Position numbers and translations under genes: made by a program
Part shown: in pieces, positions 8,032-16,726 of the stretch
How positions within the stretch are numbered: the stretch's first letter is position 1
How the letters are laid out: each line of letters begins with the position of its first letter
Notes under the pieces: generated by a model
Database searches by the model: none
Seen by the model: only the letters and a program-made list of their open reading frames with translations
What the model was told of the DNA's origin: nothing
DNA from: Undibacterium sp.
GTDB taxonomy: Bacteria > Pseudomonadota > Gammaproteobacteria > Burkholderiales > Burkholderiaceae_D
NCBI RefSeq assembly: GCF_030651495.1
Contig: NZ_JAUSFI010000130.1
Location: 1-32,083, forward strand
Length of the DNA stretch: 32,083 bases
Direction of reading: 5' to 3'

Positions 8032-8406
8032 ATGGCAACAGCACCAAAAAAACCGGCAGCAAAAACAGCAGTAGCAGCTACTAAACCGGCAGCCGCAGCA
8101 AAAGTAGCCACTAAGGCTGCACCGAAAGCGGCAGCAAAAGCAGACGCGCCAGCGCGTAAGCCAAATGCAGCATTCATGAAGCCAATGACCATTTCCCCAA
8201 CACTGGCAGCAGTGATCGGTACCGCAGCTATTCCGCGTACCGAAGTCACCAAAAAAGTATGGGAATACATCAAGAAGCATGATTTGCAAGATGCCGCAAA
8301 TCGCCGCAACATCAACGCAGATGACAAGTTAAAAGCTGTTTTCGGCGGCAAAGCGCAAGTCTCTATGTTTGAAATGACTAAACTGATTTCCGGCCACCTG
8401 TCCTGA
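8032..8406 (+). CDS. SWIB/MDM2-domain protein with histone-H1-like Ala/Lys tail
   Basis: 124 residues. The first 50 are almost entirely Ala, Lys and Pro (repeats such as KPAAK and KAAPKAAAK), like histone H1 tails and bacterial H1-like proteins. Residues about 50-124 form a SWIB domain: PTLAAVIG, IPRTEVTKKVWEYIKKHDLQD, NRRNINADDKL, then FEMTKLISGHL. SWIB domains were first described in eukaryotic SWI/SNF remodelling complexes and also occur in Chlamydia and betaproteobacteria; a basic tail suggests DNA binding and nucleoid or topology work, which is inference. The frame extends five codons further up, but the ATG at 8032 has AAGGAG at good spacing. Single gene with its own terminators. Confidence 0.92.
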   Translation: MATAPKKPAAKTAVAATKPAAAAKVATKAAPKAAAKADAPARKPNAAFMKPMTISPTLAAVIGTAAIPRTEVTKKVWEYIKKHDLQDAANRRNINADDKLKAVFGGKAQVSMFEMTKLISGHLS

Positions 8407-8411
8407 TTTTC

Positions 8412-8441
8412 AGCTAAGTTGTAGCTTAGCTACAGTTTTTT
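8412..8441 (+). terminator. First hairpin after the SWIB gene
   Basis: AGCTAAG (8412-8418) pairs with CTTAGCT (8425-8431); ACAG and then six T residues follow. It starts six bases after the stop codon. The stem is short and AT-rich, so it is probably a weak terminator preceding the much stronger one at 8471-8517. Confidence 0.5.
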
Positions 8442-8450
8442 GGGAAACTT

Positions 8451-8472
8451 ATTGGGATGTTGTTATCCCAAT
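8451..8472. other. Second hairpin between the SWIB and transglycosylase genes
   Basis: ATTGGGAT (8451-8458) and ATCCCAAT (8465-8472) form a perfect 8-bp stem with a 6-base loop. Its right arm ends two bases inside the left arm of the large terminator hairpin, and both contain ATCCCAA, so alternative pairings are possible. No T-run follows. Confidence 0.5.
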
Positions 8473-8517
8473 CCCAAACAAAAAAGCCCGCATCGCGCGG
8501 GCTTTTTTGTTTGGGAT
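8471..8517. terminator. Bidirectional terminator with a 21-bp perfect stem
   Basis: The arm 8471-8491 is the exact reverse complement of 8497-8517, around the 5-base loop ATCGC. The core is GCCCGC/GCGGGC flanked by A6 and T6, so it works on both strands: for the SWIB gene arriving from the left and for the lytic transglycosylase arriving from the right. Confidence 0.95.
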
Positions 8518-8598
8518 TTTTACCTGCAAAGATTTTGCAAACCGTAAGGCGGAATGCATTCCGCCGCATGGAATCTTCACAAAACAGTAGCGTAGGGC

Positions 8599-9258
8599 TT
8601 ATTTTTTATACTCCCAACTCTTCCAGTTCGCCAATACCGCATTGGGGTATTCGGGTCGTCCGCGGCTGCCGTTATAACGCCCTAATGCCAAATACAGATT
8701 ACCGGCTTCCATGTCGATGTACATACGCAAAATCGCACAGCCATAACGCAGGTTAGATTGCATCTGAAATAGCTTCTGCGCATCGCGGTCACCAATCACG
8801 CGCGACCAAAACGGCATTACCTGCATATAACCACGGGCGCCAACCACCGAGGTGGCATATTTGCGAAACGCCGACTCCACCTGAATTAATCCCAACACCA
8901 TGGCGGGGTCAAGTCCGGCGCGCTTCGATTCATACCAGACCGCCTCGAGAAAATCGAGCCTGGTTTGCTTATCAGATAAACGCCGTTTCAGCCGATCGGA
9001 CATCTCGCCCAGCCAGTGCAGATATTTGATGCGTTCTTCAATCTGGTCAAAATTGGGTTTGGGTGGGCGCGGGTCACTAATCAGCTTAGACAAAGCCAGC
9101 CGCACGGAATCGGCCATAGCTTCTTCTTTTTGATTCCCCGCAAACGAGCGGGGGCAAAAAAACAGGGCGAAAACCACGCCTAAAATGAGCCAACTTTTTA
9201 CTAACCCCGCAGGAGTATTGCTCAATTTAAGCCAATTTCGCACAATAGACGTGCGCAT
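8599..9258 (-). CDS. SLT-family lytic murein transglycosylase
   Basis: 219 residues from the ATG at 9258. It cleaves the MurNAc-GlcNAc bond of peptidoglycan in the periplasm, forming 1,6-anhydro ends. A hydrophobic signal segment (about 23-36; C35 precedes no clear lipobox) and a helical linker lead to the SLT domain: catalytic E128 in LIQVESAF, then GARGYMQVMP and LALGRYNGS. An in-frame ATG at 9273 exists but has no ribosome site, whereas the ATG at 9258 is nine bases from GGAG. That GGAG and the first codons lie in a degenerate copy of the 85-bp repeat. It is 24 bases downstream of proS, in the same direction, and probably co-transcribed with it. Confidence 0.9.
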   Translation of the reverse strand: MRTSIVRNWLKLSNTPAGLVKSWLILGVVFALFFCPRSFAGNQKEEAMADSVRLALSKLISDPRPPKPNFDQIEERIKYLHWLGEMSDRLKRRLSDKQTRLDFLEAVWYESKRAGLDPAMVLGLIQVESAFRKYATSVVGARGYMQVMPFWSRVIGDRDAQKLFQMQSNLRYGCAILRMYIDMEAGNLYLALGRYNGSRGRPEYPNAVLANWKSWEYKK

Positions 9259-9282
9259 TAAAATATACTCCATCCCAGTATG
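9239..9282 (+). repeat. Degenerate half-copy of the 85-bp element (copy 4)
   Basis: From CGCACAATAGACG to CAGTATG this aligns with positions 17926-17970 of copy 2 with one gap, about 33 of 45 positions by hand count, sharing TAGACGTGC, AAAATATAC and AGTAT. The right terminal repeat is decayed (TCCCAGTAT instead of GGGGAGTAT) and no left half is recognisable within the coding sequence. It spans the proS-transglycosylase junction. Confidence 0.55.
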
Positions 9283-11019
9283 TTACTTCCCTGCCAACTT
9301 AGTCAGAATCAAGACCAGCATATCCTCAATTGGCACTACGCTAGCTTCAGTATCACGACGTCCTTGATATTCCAGCTTGCCATCTTTCAGACCACGGTCA
9401 CCAATTACGATGCGGTGCGGCACCCCGATCAGCTCCCAATCGGCAAACATGGCACCTGGACGCTGACCTCTGTCATCCAAAATCACATCGACACCTGCGG
9501 CCAACAGCTCAGCATACAGCTTCTCGGCTTGCTCTTTGACTGCGTCGCTTTTATCCATGCCCATCGGGCAAAGCACCACTTCAAATGGAGCAAGTGCAGC
9601 CGGCCAGATGATACCCTTGTCGTCAAAATTCTGCTCGATCGCAGCTCCCAGAATGCGCGTCACACCGATACCGTAACAGCCCATTTGCAAAAACTGCGGT
9701 TTGCCATTTTCATCCAGAAAAGTCGCTTTCATCGACTCGGAATAACTGGTACCAAGCTGAAACACATGGCCGATTTCGATGCCGCGTTGTATCGCCAGTA
9801 CGCCCTTGCCATCCGGCGAAGGATCACCCGCCACCACATTGCGTAAATCGGCCACCATAGGCTCTGCGACATCACGGGCCCAATTGGCGCCGGTAAAGTG
9901 ATAATCCTCTTCATTGGCACCACACACAAAATCCCCCATCATGGCAACCGTGCTATCGGCCACCACTTTAACTGGCAATTTGGTATTGATCGGACCGAGG
10001 TAACCTGGTTTAGTGCCAAAATACTCAAGAATTTCATCTTCTGTAGAGAATCGAAAATTCGCCAAGCCGGGCACCTTACTGGCTTTGATTTCATTTAACT
10101 CGTGATCACCACGTAGCAGCAGCAGCCAGACTTGCTTGTGCAAAGCGCCTTTGTCTTCGGTTTCTACAGTCAGCACGATGGATTTGACGGTTTGTTGCAA
10201 AGGAATCGCCAACAACTCGGCGACCTCTTCACATTTGGCCTTGCCTGGCGTTGCCGTTTTAGTCAACGCAGCCTTGGCGGGCTGGCGCTCGGCGAATAAG
10301 GCCAGCGCTTCTGCGGCTTCCATATTCGCGGCATAATCGGATGTCGGGCAATAGACCAAAGCATCTTCACCGGTATCGGCGATCACATGAAACTCATGCG
10401 AACCGGAACCGCCAATGGCACCGTTATCTGCCGCGACGGCACGAAATTGCAAACCAAAGCGGGTAAAAATCCGCGTGTAGGCATCAAACATGACTTGATA
10501 CGATTGCTTCAAGCCTTCCACATTGCGATCAAACGAGTAGGCATCCTTCATGGTAAATTCACGGCCGCGCATCAGGCCAAAACGCGGGCGGCGCTCATCG
10601 CGGAATTTGGTCTGGATATGGTAAAAATTCACCGGCAACTGGCGATAGGATTTAATTTCCTGGCGGGCGATATCGGTCACCGCCTCTTCCGAGGTCGGCT
10701 GAATGATGAAGTCACGGCCATGCCGGTCTTTCACGCGCATCAGTTCGGCACCATATTTTTGCCAGCGCCCGGTCTCTTGCCATAACTCAGCCGGCTGCAC
10801 CACCGGCATTAGCATCTCGATGGCGCCGGAGCGATTCATTTCTTCACGTACAATATTTTCTACTTTGCGGATCACGCGCAAACCCATGGGCATGTAGTTG
10901 TAAATGCCTGAACCCAGGCGTTTAATCATGCCGGCACGCATCATCAATTTATGGCTGACGATTTCGGCATCGGCAGGAGCTTCTTTTAAAGTGGAAATAA
11001 AAAATCGTGTAGCGCGCAT
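9283..11019 (-). CDS. proS: Prolyl-tRNA synthetase, bacterial type
   Basis: 578 residues, the usual bacterial length. Charges tRNA-Pro. The N-terminal class II core ([15 protein letters not shown], motif 1 around [16 protein letters not shown], motif 2 around [17 protein letters not shown]) is interrupted by the editing domain (about 230-390, YbaK-like, which clears Ala-tRNA-Pro), followed by motif 3 ([13 protein letters not shown]) and the anticodon-binding domain. A TTG six codons upstream keeps the frame open, but MRATRFF is the conserved start in relatives, so ATG 11019 is chosen although its ribosome site is weak. The gene diverges from rppH. Confidence 0.98.
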   Translation of the reverse strand: MRATRFFISTLKEAPADAEIVSHKLMMRAGMIKRLGSGIYNYMPMGLRVIRKVENIVREEMNRSGAIEMLMPVVQPAELWQETGRWQKYGAELMRVKDRHGRDFIIQPTSEEAVTDIARQEIKSYRQLPVNFYHIQTKFRDERRPRFGLMRGREFTMKDAYSFDRNVEGLKQSYQVMFDAYTRIFTRFGLQFRAVAADNGAIGGSGSHEFHVIADTGEDALVYCPTSDYAANMEAAEALALFAERQPAKAALTKTATPGKAKCEEVAELLAIPLQQTVKSIVLTVETEDKGALHKQVWLLLLRGDHELNEIKASKVPGLANFRFSTEDEILEYFGTKPGYLGPINTKLPVKVVADSTVAMMGDFVCGANEEDYHFTGANWARDVAEPMVADLRNVVAGDPSPDGKGVLAIQRGIEIGHVFQLGTSYSESMKATFLDENGKPQFLQMGCYGIGVTRILGAAIEQNFDDKGIIWPAALAPFEVVLCPMGMDKSDAVKEQAEKLYAELLAAGVDVILDDRGQRPGAMFADWELIGVPHRIVIGDRGLKDGKLEYQGRRDTEASVVPIEDMLVLILTKLAGK

Positions 11020-11248
11020 GACAATGATTCTTTTCAAAAATAGAGGGTTATAATCAACTCAATTTTAAAGGATTAGCTGGCTAATGCGCCTACTCTTTGC
11101 ATATTTGATGATAGAAACTGGACCTTATTTGCGTTTTTATGTAATGAACGACATGTTCAACCATGGAAGCGCACGTTAACTTCAAGCACAACATCATCTG
11201 AGACCCTAGGAGCAAGTCGTTTAGCCACAGAAAGTTTTGAGGTTGAAC

Positions 11249-11833
11249 ATGCTAGATCGTGAAGGCTTTCGGCCTAACGTAGGCATCATATTGTTGAACG
11301 CCGCCAATGAAGTCTGGTGGGGTAAACGCGTGCGCGAACATTCTTGGCAATTTCCACAAGGTGGCATCAAGTATGGGGAATCGCCAGAACAAGCCATGTT
11401 TCGGGAACTGGAAGAAGAAACCGGCTTATTGCCCGGACACGTCAAAGTCATTGGTCGCACTCGCGACTGGCTGCGCTATGAGGTGCCGGATCATTTCATT
11501 AAACGTGAAATACGCGGTCACTACCGGGGACAAAAACAAATCTGGTTCTTGTTGCGCATGGTAGGACGAGATTGCGATGTCAATCTGCGCGCCAGCAATC
11601 ATCCTGAATTTGATGCCTGGCGCTGGCATGAATACTGGGTGCCATTGGACGTCGTGATCGAATTCAAGCGCGGCGTATATCAACTCGCCCTGCAGGAATT
11701 ATCGCGTTTTATTCATCGCACAGAGCATCTTGGGACGCAACGCAAAACCAATCGATCGTTAATCCAGGAACAAGACGCCCGTCCTGAGCAAGAGGGACCG
11801 ACGACCGACAGCGAGCCAGAAAATAGTCAATGA
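11249..11833 (+). CDS. rppH: RNA pyrophosphohydrolase RppH
   Basis: 194 residues. Removes pyrophosphate from the 5' triphosphate of mRNAs, triggering RNase E-dependent decay. N-terminus [15 protein letters not shown] is diagnostic, and the Nudix box is intact at residues 38-60 (GGIKYGE...RELEEETGL). ATG 11249 is six bases after GAGG; a TTG four codons earlier is open but unlikely. The C-terminal 30 residues are an acidic, Gln-rich tail beyond the catalytic fold. The stop overlaps the start of the next gene (ATGA). Confidence 0.96.
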   Translation: MLDREGFRPNVGIILLNAANEVWWGKRVREHSWQFPQGGIKYGESPEQAMFRELEEETGLLPGHVKVIGRTRDWLRYEVPDHFIKREIRGHYRGQKQIWFLLRMVGRDCDVNLRASNHPEFDAWRWHEYWVPLDVVIEFKRGVYQLALQELSRFIHRTEHLGTQRKTNRSLIQEQDARPEQEGPTTDSEPENSQ

Positions 11834-12384
11834 TCATGCAAAAAAAACCTACATTTCTCTCAAAATACAGATACTTTCCGGCGATATTTCCGGCTCTATT
11901 GGTTGTCAGCCTATTATCTCCTATAGCGGCAAGGGCGGTGACCGGCGATGTTGAGGAAGAGAATAGCAAGGAATGGCAGGAAACTCCATTGGAGCTACCC
12001 GCTTCCCCTCAGGCAGAAAACCTGCTGGCTTTTTATGATAGCGGCAGTCAATCGTTTTCAATCGACGCCAAGTCCTTGACGATAGCAAGCGACGGCACCA
12101 TACGTTATACCTTGATATCAAGCAGCAATAGCGGGGCCAAAAATATCAGCTTTGAAGGTGTTCGCTGTCAAACGGCGGAAAAAAAATTGTATGCATTTGG
12201 CCGCCCGGATGGCAGCTGGTCACGCTCGCGACGTGATCAGTGGGAAAAAATATCCTACACTGGGCTCAATAAACAACATAGCACCCTGCTCAATGACTAT
12301 TTCTGCGAAGGCACAACGATTGCAGGAAAAGCCGAGCAAATCGTCGCCAGGATTAAGCAAAAACAGCCTCTTAAGCCGTACTAA
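11830..12384 (+). CDS. CNP1-like family exported protein of unknown function
   Basis: 184 residues. A signal peptide ([22 protein letters not shown], cleavage near 35) precedes a single domain matching the CNP1-like family (PF08750): [53 protein letters not shown] and NDYFC. The role is unknown; the protein is probably periplasmic or outer-membrane associated. Its two conserved cysteines could form a disulfide. The ATG at 11830 overlaps the rppH stop by four bases; a second ATG two codons later is equally possible. Pairing with rppH suggests translational coupling, not necessarily shared function. Confidence 0.8.
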   Translation: MIMQKKPTFLSKYRYFPAIFPALLVVSLLSPIAARAVTGDVEEENSKEWQETPLELPASPQAENLLAFYDSGSQSFSIDAKSLTIASDGTIRYTLISSSNSGAKNISFEGVRCQTAEKKLYAFGRPDGSWSRSRRDQWEKISYTGLNKQHSTLLNDYFCEGTTIAGKAEQIVARIKQKQPLKPY

Positions 12385-12403
12385 AATAAGTAGGTACTGC
12401 AAT

Positions 12404-12439
12404 AAAAAAGCCCTCTCGTTATCGGAGAGGGCTTTTTTT
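12404..12439. terminator. Bidirectional terminator between the CNP1-like gene and pntB
   Basis: AGCCCTCTC pairs with GAGAGGGCT across a 7-base loop, flanked by A6 on the left and T7 on the right. It serves the convergent CNP1-like (plus) and pntB (minus) genes. Confidence 0.92.
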
Positions 12440-12453
12440 AATGCTGGCAAAAA

Positions 12454-13899
12454 CTATTCGATTGCTTTTACCATATCTTCAATGACTTTTTTAGCATCAC
12501 CAAACACCATCATGGTTTTATCCATATAAAACAATTCATTGTCCAGACCGGCATAACCGGAGGCCATAGAACGTTTGTTGACAATGACGGTTTTGGCTTT
12601 GTAGGCTTCCAGAATTGGCATGCCGGCAATCGCTGATTTAGGATCTTTTGCAGCCGGATTGACCACATCATTCGCACCTAATACCAGCACCACATCGGCT
12701 TGCGCAAATTCATTGTTGATGTCTTCCATCTCGAACACCTGGTCATACGGCACTTCAGCTTCTGCCAGCAAGACATTCATATGACCAGGCATACGGCCGG
12801 CCACTGGATGAATCGCGTATTTCACAGAGATACCTTTGTGCGTCAACTTCTCAGTCAACTCTTTCAGAGAATGCTGGGCACGCGCTACTGCCAAGCCATA
12901 ACCAGGAACAATGATGACGGTCTCAGCATTGCCAAGCAAGAAAGCGACGTCATCAGCAGAGCCTGATTTAACCGGACGCTGTGCCTGGCCCCCAACGGCA
13001 GCCTCTACCGGTGCGCCACCAAAACCACCTAACAAAACATTAAAGAAAGAACGGTTCATTGCCTTACACATGATGTAAGACAAAATCGCACCGGAAGAAC
13101 CCACCAGCGAACCGGCAATAATCAGCATCGAGTTATTGAGTGAGAAACCAATCCCTGCTGCGGCCCAGCCAGAATAGCTATTGAGCATCGACACTACCAC
13201 GGGCATATCCGCGCCACCGATAGGGATAATGATCAGCACACCTAATACAAAAGCAATCGCCGTCATCAAAACGAATGGCAACCAGGCTGGCGCGCTACCA
13301 GGAGCAAAGCAAAACATCAGCCCGAGACTCAACATCGCTAATGCCAGCAGCAGATTCAGCATGTGCTGTCCAGCGAAGCTGACTGGCGCACCTTGGAACA
13401 GGCGGAACTTGTATTTACCTGACAATTTACCAAACGCAATCACCGAACCGGAGAAGGTAATCGCGCCGACAAAAGTACCGATGAATAATTCCAGCCGATT
13501 ACCAAACGGAATCGCGGCATCACGCGCTGTGATATTGAAAATCCAAGGTTCAGCCACGACCGCGACAGCAATACATACTGCAGCCAGACCGATCAATGAG
13601 TGCATCGCTGCGACCAGCTCAGGCATCTTGGTCATCTCAACCCGTTTCGCCAGAGTAGCCCCGATACCGCCACCGACCACCACACCAAGAATCACCAAAC
13701 CATAACCGAGACCTGAGCCAGAAGACTCCGTTTTTAATTTAACGATCAGGGCAATTGTGGTGCCGACAGCGAGTGCCATACCGGCCATACCGAAGGCATT
13801 ACCACGCCTTGCGGAAGAAGGATGCGACAATCCCTTGAGTGCCTGAATAAAACATACTGAGGCAATCAGATACAACATCGCGACCAAATTCATGCTCAT
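12454..13899 (-). CDS. pntB: NAD(P) transhydrogenase subunit beta
   Basis: 481 residues. Membrane domain II plus the NADP(H)-binding domain III of the proton-translocating transhydrogenase, which uses the proton gradient to reduce NADP+ with NADH. About eight to nine hydrophobic helices occupy the first 290 residues; domain III follows with VIIVPGYGLAVARAQH and the RMPGHMNVLLAEA segment. AGGAGA precedes the ATG, which overlaps the pntAB stop by one base (TAATG), indicating coupling. It is the last gene of the operon pntAA-panD-pntAB-pntB. Confidence 0.97.
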   Translation of the reverse strand: MSMNLVAMLYLIASVCFIQALKGLSHPSSARRGNAFGMAGMALAVGTTIALIVKLKTESSGSGLGYGLVILGVVVGGGIGATLAKRVEMTKMPELVAAMHSLIGLAAVCIAVAVVAEPWIFNITARDAAIPFGNRLELFIGTFVGAITFSGSVIAFGKLSGKYKFRLFQGAPVSFAGQHMLNLLLALAMLSLGLMFCFAPGSAPAWLPFVLMTAIAFVLGVLIIIPIGGADMPVVVSMLNSYSGWAAAGIGFSLNNSMLIIAGSLVGSSGAILSYIMCKAMNRSFFNVLLGGFGGAPVEAAVGGQAQRPVKSGSADDVAFLLGNAETVIIVPGYGLAVARAQHSLKELTEKLTHKGISVKYAIHPVAGRMPGHMNVLLAEAEVPYDQVFEMEDINNEFAQADVVLVLGANDVVNPAAKDPKSAIAGMPILEAYKAKTVIVNKRSMASGYAGLDNELFYMDKTMMVFGDAKKVIEDMVKAIE

Positions 13900-14213
13900 T
13901 ATTTGCTCTCCTTGGCCGCTGCTTTAGGTTCTTTTTTCTTGAACATTTCCAGCATCCGCTGGGTGACCAAAAAACCGCCGAAAACGTTGACTGCGGCAAG
14001 CGCCACCGCCAGCGTCCCCATGACTTGGGCCAGCAAGCCTTCGGTCAGGCCGGCCGCCAGCATGGCGCCGACGATAATGATGGCAGAAATGGCGTTGGTG
14101 ACCGCCATCAACGGGGTATGCAATGCAGGAGTAACCGTCCACACCACGTGATAGCCGACATAAATCGCCAGCACAAAAATGATGAGGTTGGTAAGGGTAT
14201 GACTAACTTCCAT
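13899..14213 (-). CDS. pntAB: NAD(P) transhydrogenase subunit alpha part 2 (membrane part)
   Basis: 104 residues with three hydrophobic helices, corresponding to the C-terminal membrane part of the one-piece E. coli PntA. In many alphaproteobacteria and betaproteobacteria alpha is split in two, as here. The C-terminus is a lysine-rich tail ([13 protein letters not shown]). The start has AGAGGAC upstream. It is separated from its partner pntAA by panD. Confidence 0.95.
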   Translation of the reverse strand: MEVSHTLTNLIIFVLAIYVGYHVVWTVTPALHTPLMAVTNAISAIIIVGAMLAAGLTEGLLAQVMGTLAVALAAVNVFGGFLVTQRMLEMFKKKEPKAAAKESK

Positions 14214-14291
14214 GATGTCCTCTCTGTTTAAATTATTTAGACATGCCGTTTTTAATTAAGCCAAAATAAGCTGATCTTGCTTACATCAAGA

Positions 14292-14654
14292 TTAATATTC
14301 TTTAAGACTGGTGATCTGATTTTTAATGTCCACAAAAACGACTTTAGGCTTGTAAGTGCTGGCCTCTTCGTCTGTCATTGGTGCATAGGTACAAATGATC
14401 ATCAGATCGCCCAGTTGCACACGACGCGCCGCTGCGCCATTGAGCGAGATTTCGCCGCTGCCACGTTTGCCTTTAATGACATAAGTGGAAAAACGCTCGC
14501 CATTATTGACGTTGTACAGCTCTATCTGCTCATGTTCCTTGATGTCGGCAGCATCAAGCAGATTTTCATCGATCCCGCACGATCCTTCGTAGTGCAGGTC
14601 ACACTGGGTAACAGATGCGCGATGAATTTTGGCGCGTAGCATATTTCTTTGCAT
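14292..14654 (-). CDS. panD: Aspartate 1-decarboxylase
   Basis: 120 residues, full length. Makes beta-alanine from aspartate for pantothenate and coenzyme A. The pyruvoyl cofactor arises by self-cleavage between G24 and S25 in YEGSCGIDE; the lead-in [13 protein letters not shown] and the NGAAAR segment are conserved. AGGAAA precedes the ATG. It lies between pntAA (33-base gap) and pntAB (78-base gap) in the same direction, an unusual position that would place CoA-precursor synthesis under the transhydrogenase promoter. The other pan genes are not in the window. Confidence 0.97.
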   Translation of the reverse strand: MQRNMLRAKIHRASVTQCDLHYEGSCGIDENLLDAADIKEHEQIELYNVNNGERFSTYVIKGKRGSGEISLNGAAARRVQLGDLMIICTYAPMTDEEASTYKPKVVFVDIKNQITSLKEY

Positions 14655-14687
14655 GGTATTTCCTGGTTCGGTATTACTGTTACGGTA

Positions 14688-15803
14688 TTATTTTTTAAGT
14701 ACTTCGCCACCCGCGCATACTAAAGTAGCGGCGATAATTTCATCTTCGCGGTTGATCACCAGAGCGGCATCCTTGTCGATGATCAGCTTGAGGAAATCAA
14801 GTACATTGCGCGCATACAAGGCCGATGCATCAGCCGCTACCAGCGTGGCCAGATTAGGTTCGCCGATAATATGCACGCCGTACTTAGTGACGGTCTTGCC
14901 CAATTCAGACAGGGGGCAATTACCGCCCTGCTCGACGGCCATATCCACGATAACCGAGCCCGGCTTCATGGCCTTGACGGTCTCTTCCGAGATCAGGATA
15001 GGTGCTTGACGGCCCGGAATCAGCGCAGTGGTAATGATGATGTCGGCCTGTTTGGCGCGTTCATGCACTAGTGCGGCCTGACGCGCCATCCATGCGGCAG
15101 GCATGGAGCGGGCATAGCCGCCGCTGCCTTTGGCGATCTCGCGTTCTTCATCGGTCTCGTAAGGGACGTCGATGAATTTAGCACCGAGTGATTCGACTTG
15201 CTCTTTCACTGGCGGACGTACATCAGAAGCTTCAATCACAGCGCCCAGGCGTTTAGCGGTAGCAATCGCCTGCAAACCTGCCACGCCGACACCCATGATC
15301 AACACGCGGGCGGCTTTAACAGTACCGGCAGCGGTCATCAACATCGGCATAAAACGCCCATAGGTATTCGCCGCCAACAATACCGCTTTGTAACCGGCAA
15401 TATTCGCTTGCGAAGAGAGCACATCCATCGACTGCGCACGGGTAATACGCGGAGCCGCTTCCAGTGCAAAAGCAGAAATGCCGTGTGCGGCCATTGCTGC
15501 AATATTCTCAGTGTCAAAAGGGTTAAGCATGCCGACTACGACCGTGCCTGATTTGATCAGCGTACGTTCTTCTGCAGAAGGTGCGCGTACTTTTAACAAC
15601 AGTTCGCTACCAAAAACATCGGCAGCAGAACCAATTTGCGCACCAGCAGCCTGGTATGCTTCATCGGTAATCGAAGAGGCAATACCGGCGCCGGATTGTA
15701 CGATCACCTGATGTTTAGCAGCGACGTATTTCTTAATAGTTTCCGGGGTTGCCGCAACACGCGTCTCACCCTGCCGTGTCTCGGCGGGGATGCCGATTTT
15801 CAT
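14688..15803 (-). CDS. pntAA: NAD(P) transhydrogenase subunit alpha part 1 (NAD-binding)
   Basis: 371 residues. The soluble domain I that binds NAD(H) and donates hydride to domain III. It starts MKIGIPAETRQGETRVAATPE, the conserved AlaDH/PNT N-terminus; the Rossmann motif is GVGVAGLQAIATAKRLGA, followed by DVRPPVKEQVESLG and the NGGYA-like KGSGGYARSM loop. AAGGAG lies seven bases upstream of the ATG. First gene of the operon. Confidence 0.97.
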   Translation of the reverse strand: MKIGIPAETRQGETRVAATPETIKKYVAAKHQVIVQSGAGIASSITDEAYQAAGAQIGSAADVFGSELLLKVRAPSAEERTLIKSGTVVVGMLNPFDTENIAAMAAHGISAFALEAAPRITRAQSMDVLSSQANIAGYKAVLLAANTYGRFMPMLMTAAGTVKAARVLIMGVGVAGLQAIATAKRLGAVIEASDVRPPVKEQVESLGAKFIDVPYETDEEREIAKGSGGYARSMPAAWMARQAALVHERAKQADIIITTALIPGRQAPILISEETVKAMKPGSVIVDMAVEQGGNCPLSELGKTVTKYGVHIIGEPNLATLVAADASALYARNVLDFLKLIIDKDAALVINREDEIIAATLVCAGGEVLKK

Positions 15804-16189
15804 AAATTTGCTCCTTGGTTTGCGATTTAGTACGTTTCGTAAATTCTTACCCGAATCTTACATTTGATATTCGACAACGATATTACACGCAAAATGTTTT
15901 TTAGCACAACCGTTCGTTTTTTATTTTCAACTAAACGATTACTATCATAAATGCACGTAATCAGTGCGGGGCTGAGTTTACCCGAAACTAGCAAGAACCG
16001 CATCTACTAAGGCTTTAACGAGGGTTGAAGAGGTTTTTTTGCGTATTTCATACCTTGGCTCAGGGCAGAAAGTATCAAAAAATTCACTCCATATATAAAT
16101 TTTGCATTAGCTAATTCGCGGTCAAATTTGCTGCGAAGCCACACAATATCTGATGGCAAAGTAAAATATGGGACTTATTGAAAGAAGCT
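15804..16189. other. Divergent intergenic region between pntAA and the NudJ-like gene
   Basis: 386 AT-rich bases with no supported ORF. For pntAA the best promoter on the minus strand is TTGTGC (15904-15909) and TAATAT (15880-15885), 18 bases apart. On the plus strand I find no convincing pair for the NudJ-like gene. No strong hairpin or RNA gene is visible. Confidence 0.4.
15880..15909 (-). promoter_or_regulatory. Possible sigma-70 promoter of the pnt operon
   Basis: On the minus strand TTGTGC and TAATAT are separated by 18 bases, about 75 bases before the pntAA start. The -35 matches TTGACA at three positions and the -10 matches TATAAT at four, so the assignment is tentative. Confidence 0.35.
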
Positions 16190-16726
16190 ATGTCAACCAT
16201 TTGGAAACCCTCCGTCACCGTGGCGGCGATTATCGCCCGCGTTCACGATCAGCATCATCAATTTTTAATGATAGAAGAAGAGACCGAAGAAGGCGTGCGC
16301 ATCAACCAGCCAGCCGGTCATCTTGATCCCGACGAAACACTGGAGCAGGCAGTAGTGCGGGAAACGCTGGAAGAAACCGCGCACGACTTCACGCCGACTG
16401 CGTTGATCGGCACTTATCTATCGCGCTTTGTTTCCCCTTCGGGCGAGGCGACGACGTATCTACGTTTTGCCTTTGCCGGCGAGCTTGGTCAGCAACATGC
16501 CCGCGCCTTAGATCATGGCATACTGCGCACCGTCTGGATGAGCCATGCAGATCTTCAGGCATCCGAACAGCGTCACCGCAGTCCTTTAGTATTGCAATGC
16601 GTGGACGACTATCTGGCAGGCCAGCGTGCACCGCTATCGCTGCTGCACACGCATCCGTCTGCGCTGGGAGCAACACGAGAAGTTAAGCAGGTAGAGACAC
16701 CGAATTTAGAGGCGCAGAATGGCTAA
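16190..16726 (+). CDS. Nudix hydrolase, NudJ-like
   Basis: 178 residues from ATG 16190 (a TTG four codons earlier is open but less likely; GAAAGAAG precedes the ATG). The start [11 protein letters not shown] and [11 protein letters not shown] resemble E. coli NudJ, which hydrolyses HMP-PP, thiamine-PP and nucleoside di- and triphosphates. The Nudix box spans 43-65: [11 protein letters not shown]...[10 protein letters not shown], with the usual Gly after EET replaced by Ala; the metal-binding REXXEE core is intact. The C-terminal 25 residues are a poorly conserved tail. It overlaps mnmA by eight bases, a pairing frequent in betaproteobacteria and probably a two-gene operon. Confidence 0.88.
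   Translation: MSTIWKPSVTVAAIIARVHDQHHQFLMIEEETEEGVRINQPAGHLDPDETLEQAVVRETLEETAHDFTPTALIGTYLSRFVSPSGEATTYLRFAFAGELGQQHARALDHGILRTVWMSHADLQASEQRHRSPLVLQCVDDYLAGQRAPLSLLHTHPSALGATREVKQVETPNLEAQNG

Noticed and set aside
8601..8614. TATACTCCCAA resembling the arm of the 85-bp element at the end of the transglycosylase gene
   Set aside because: It encodes the last codons of the protein, has no partner arm 63 bases away, and matches over only about 9 bases; treated as chance.
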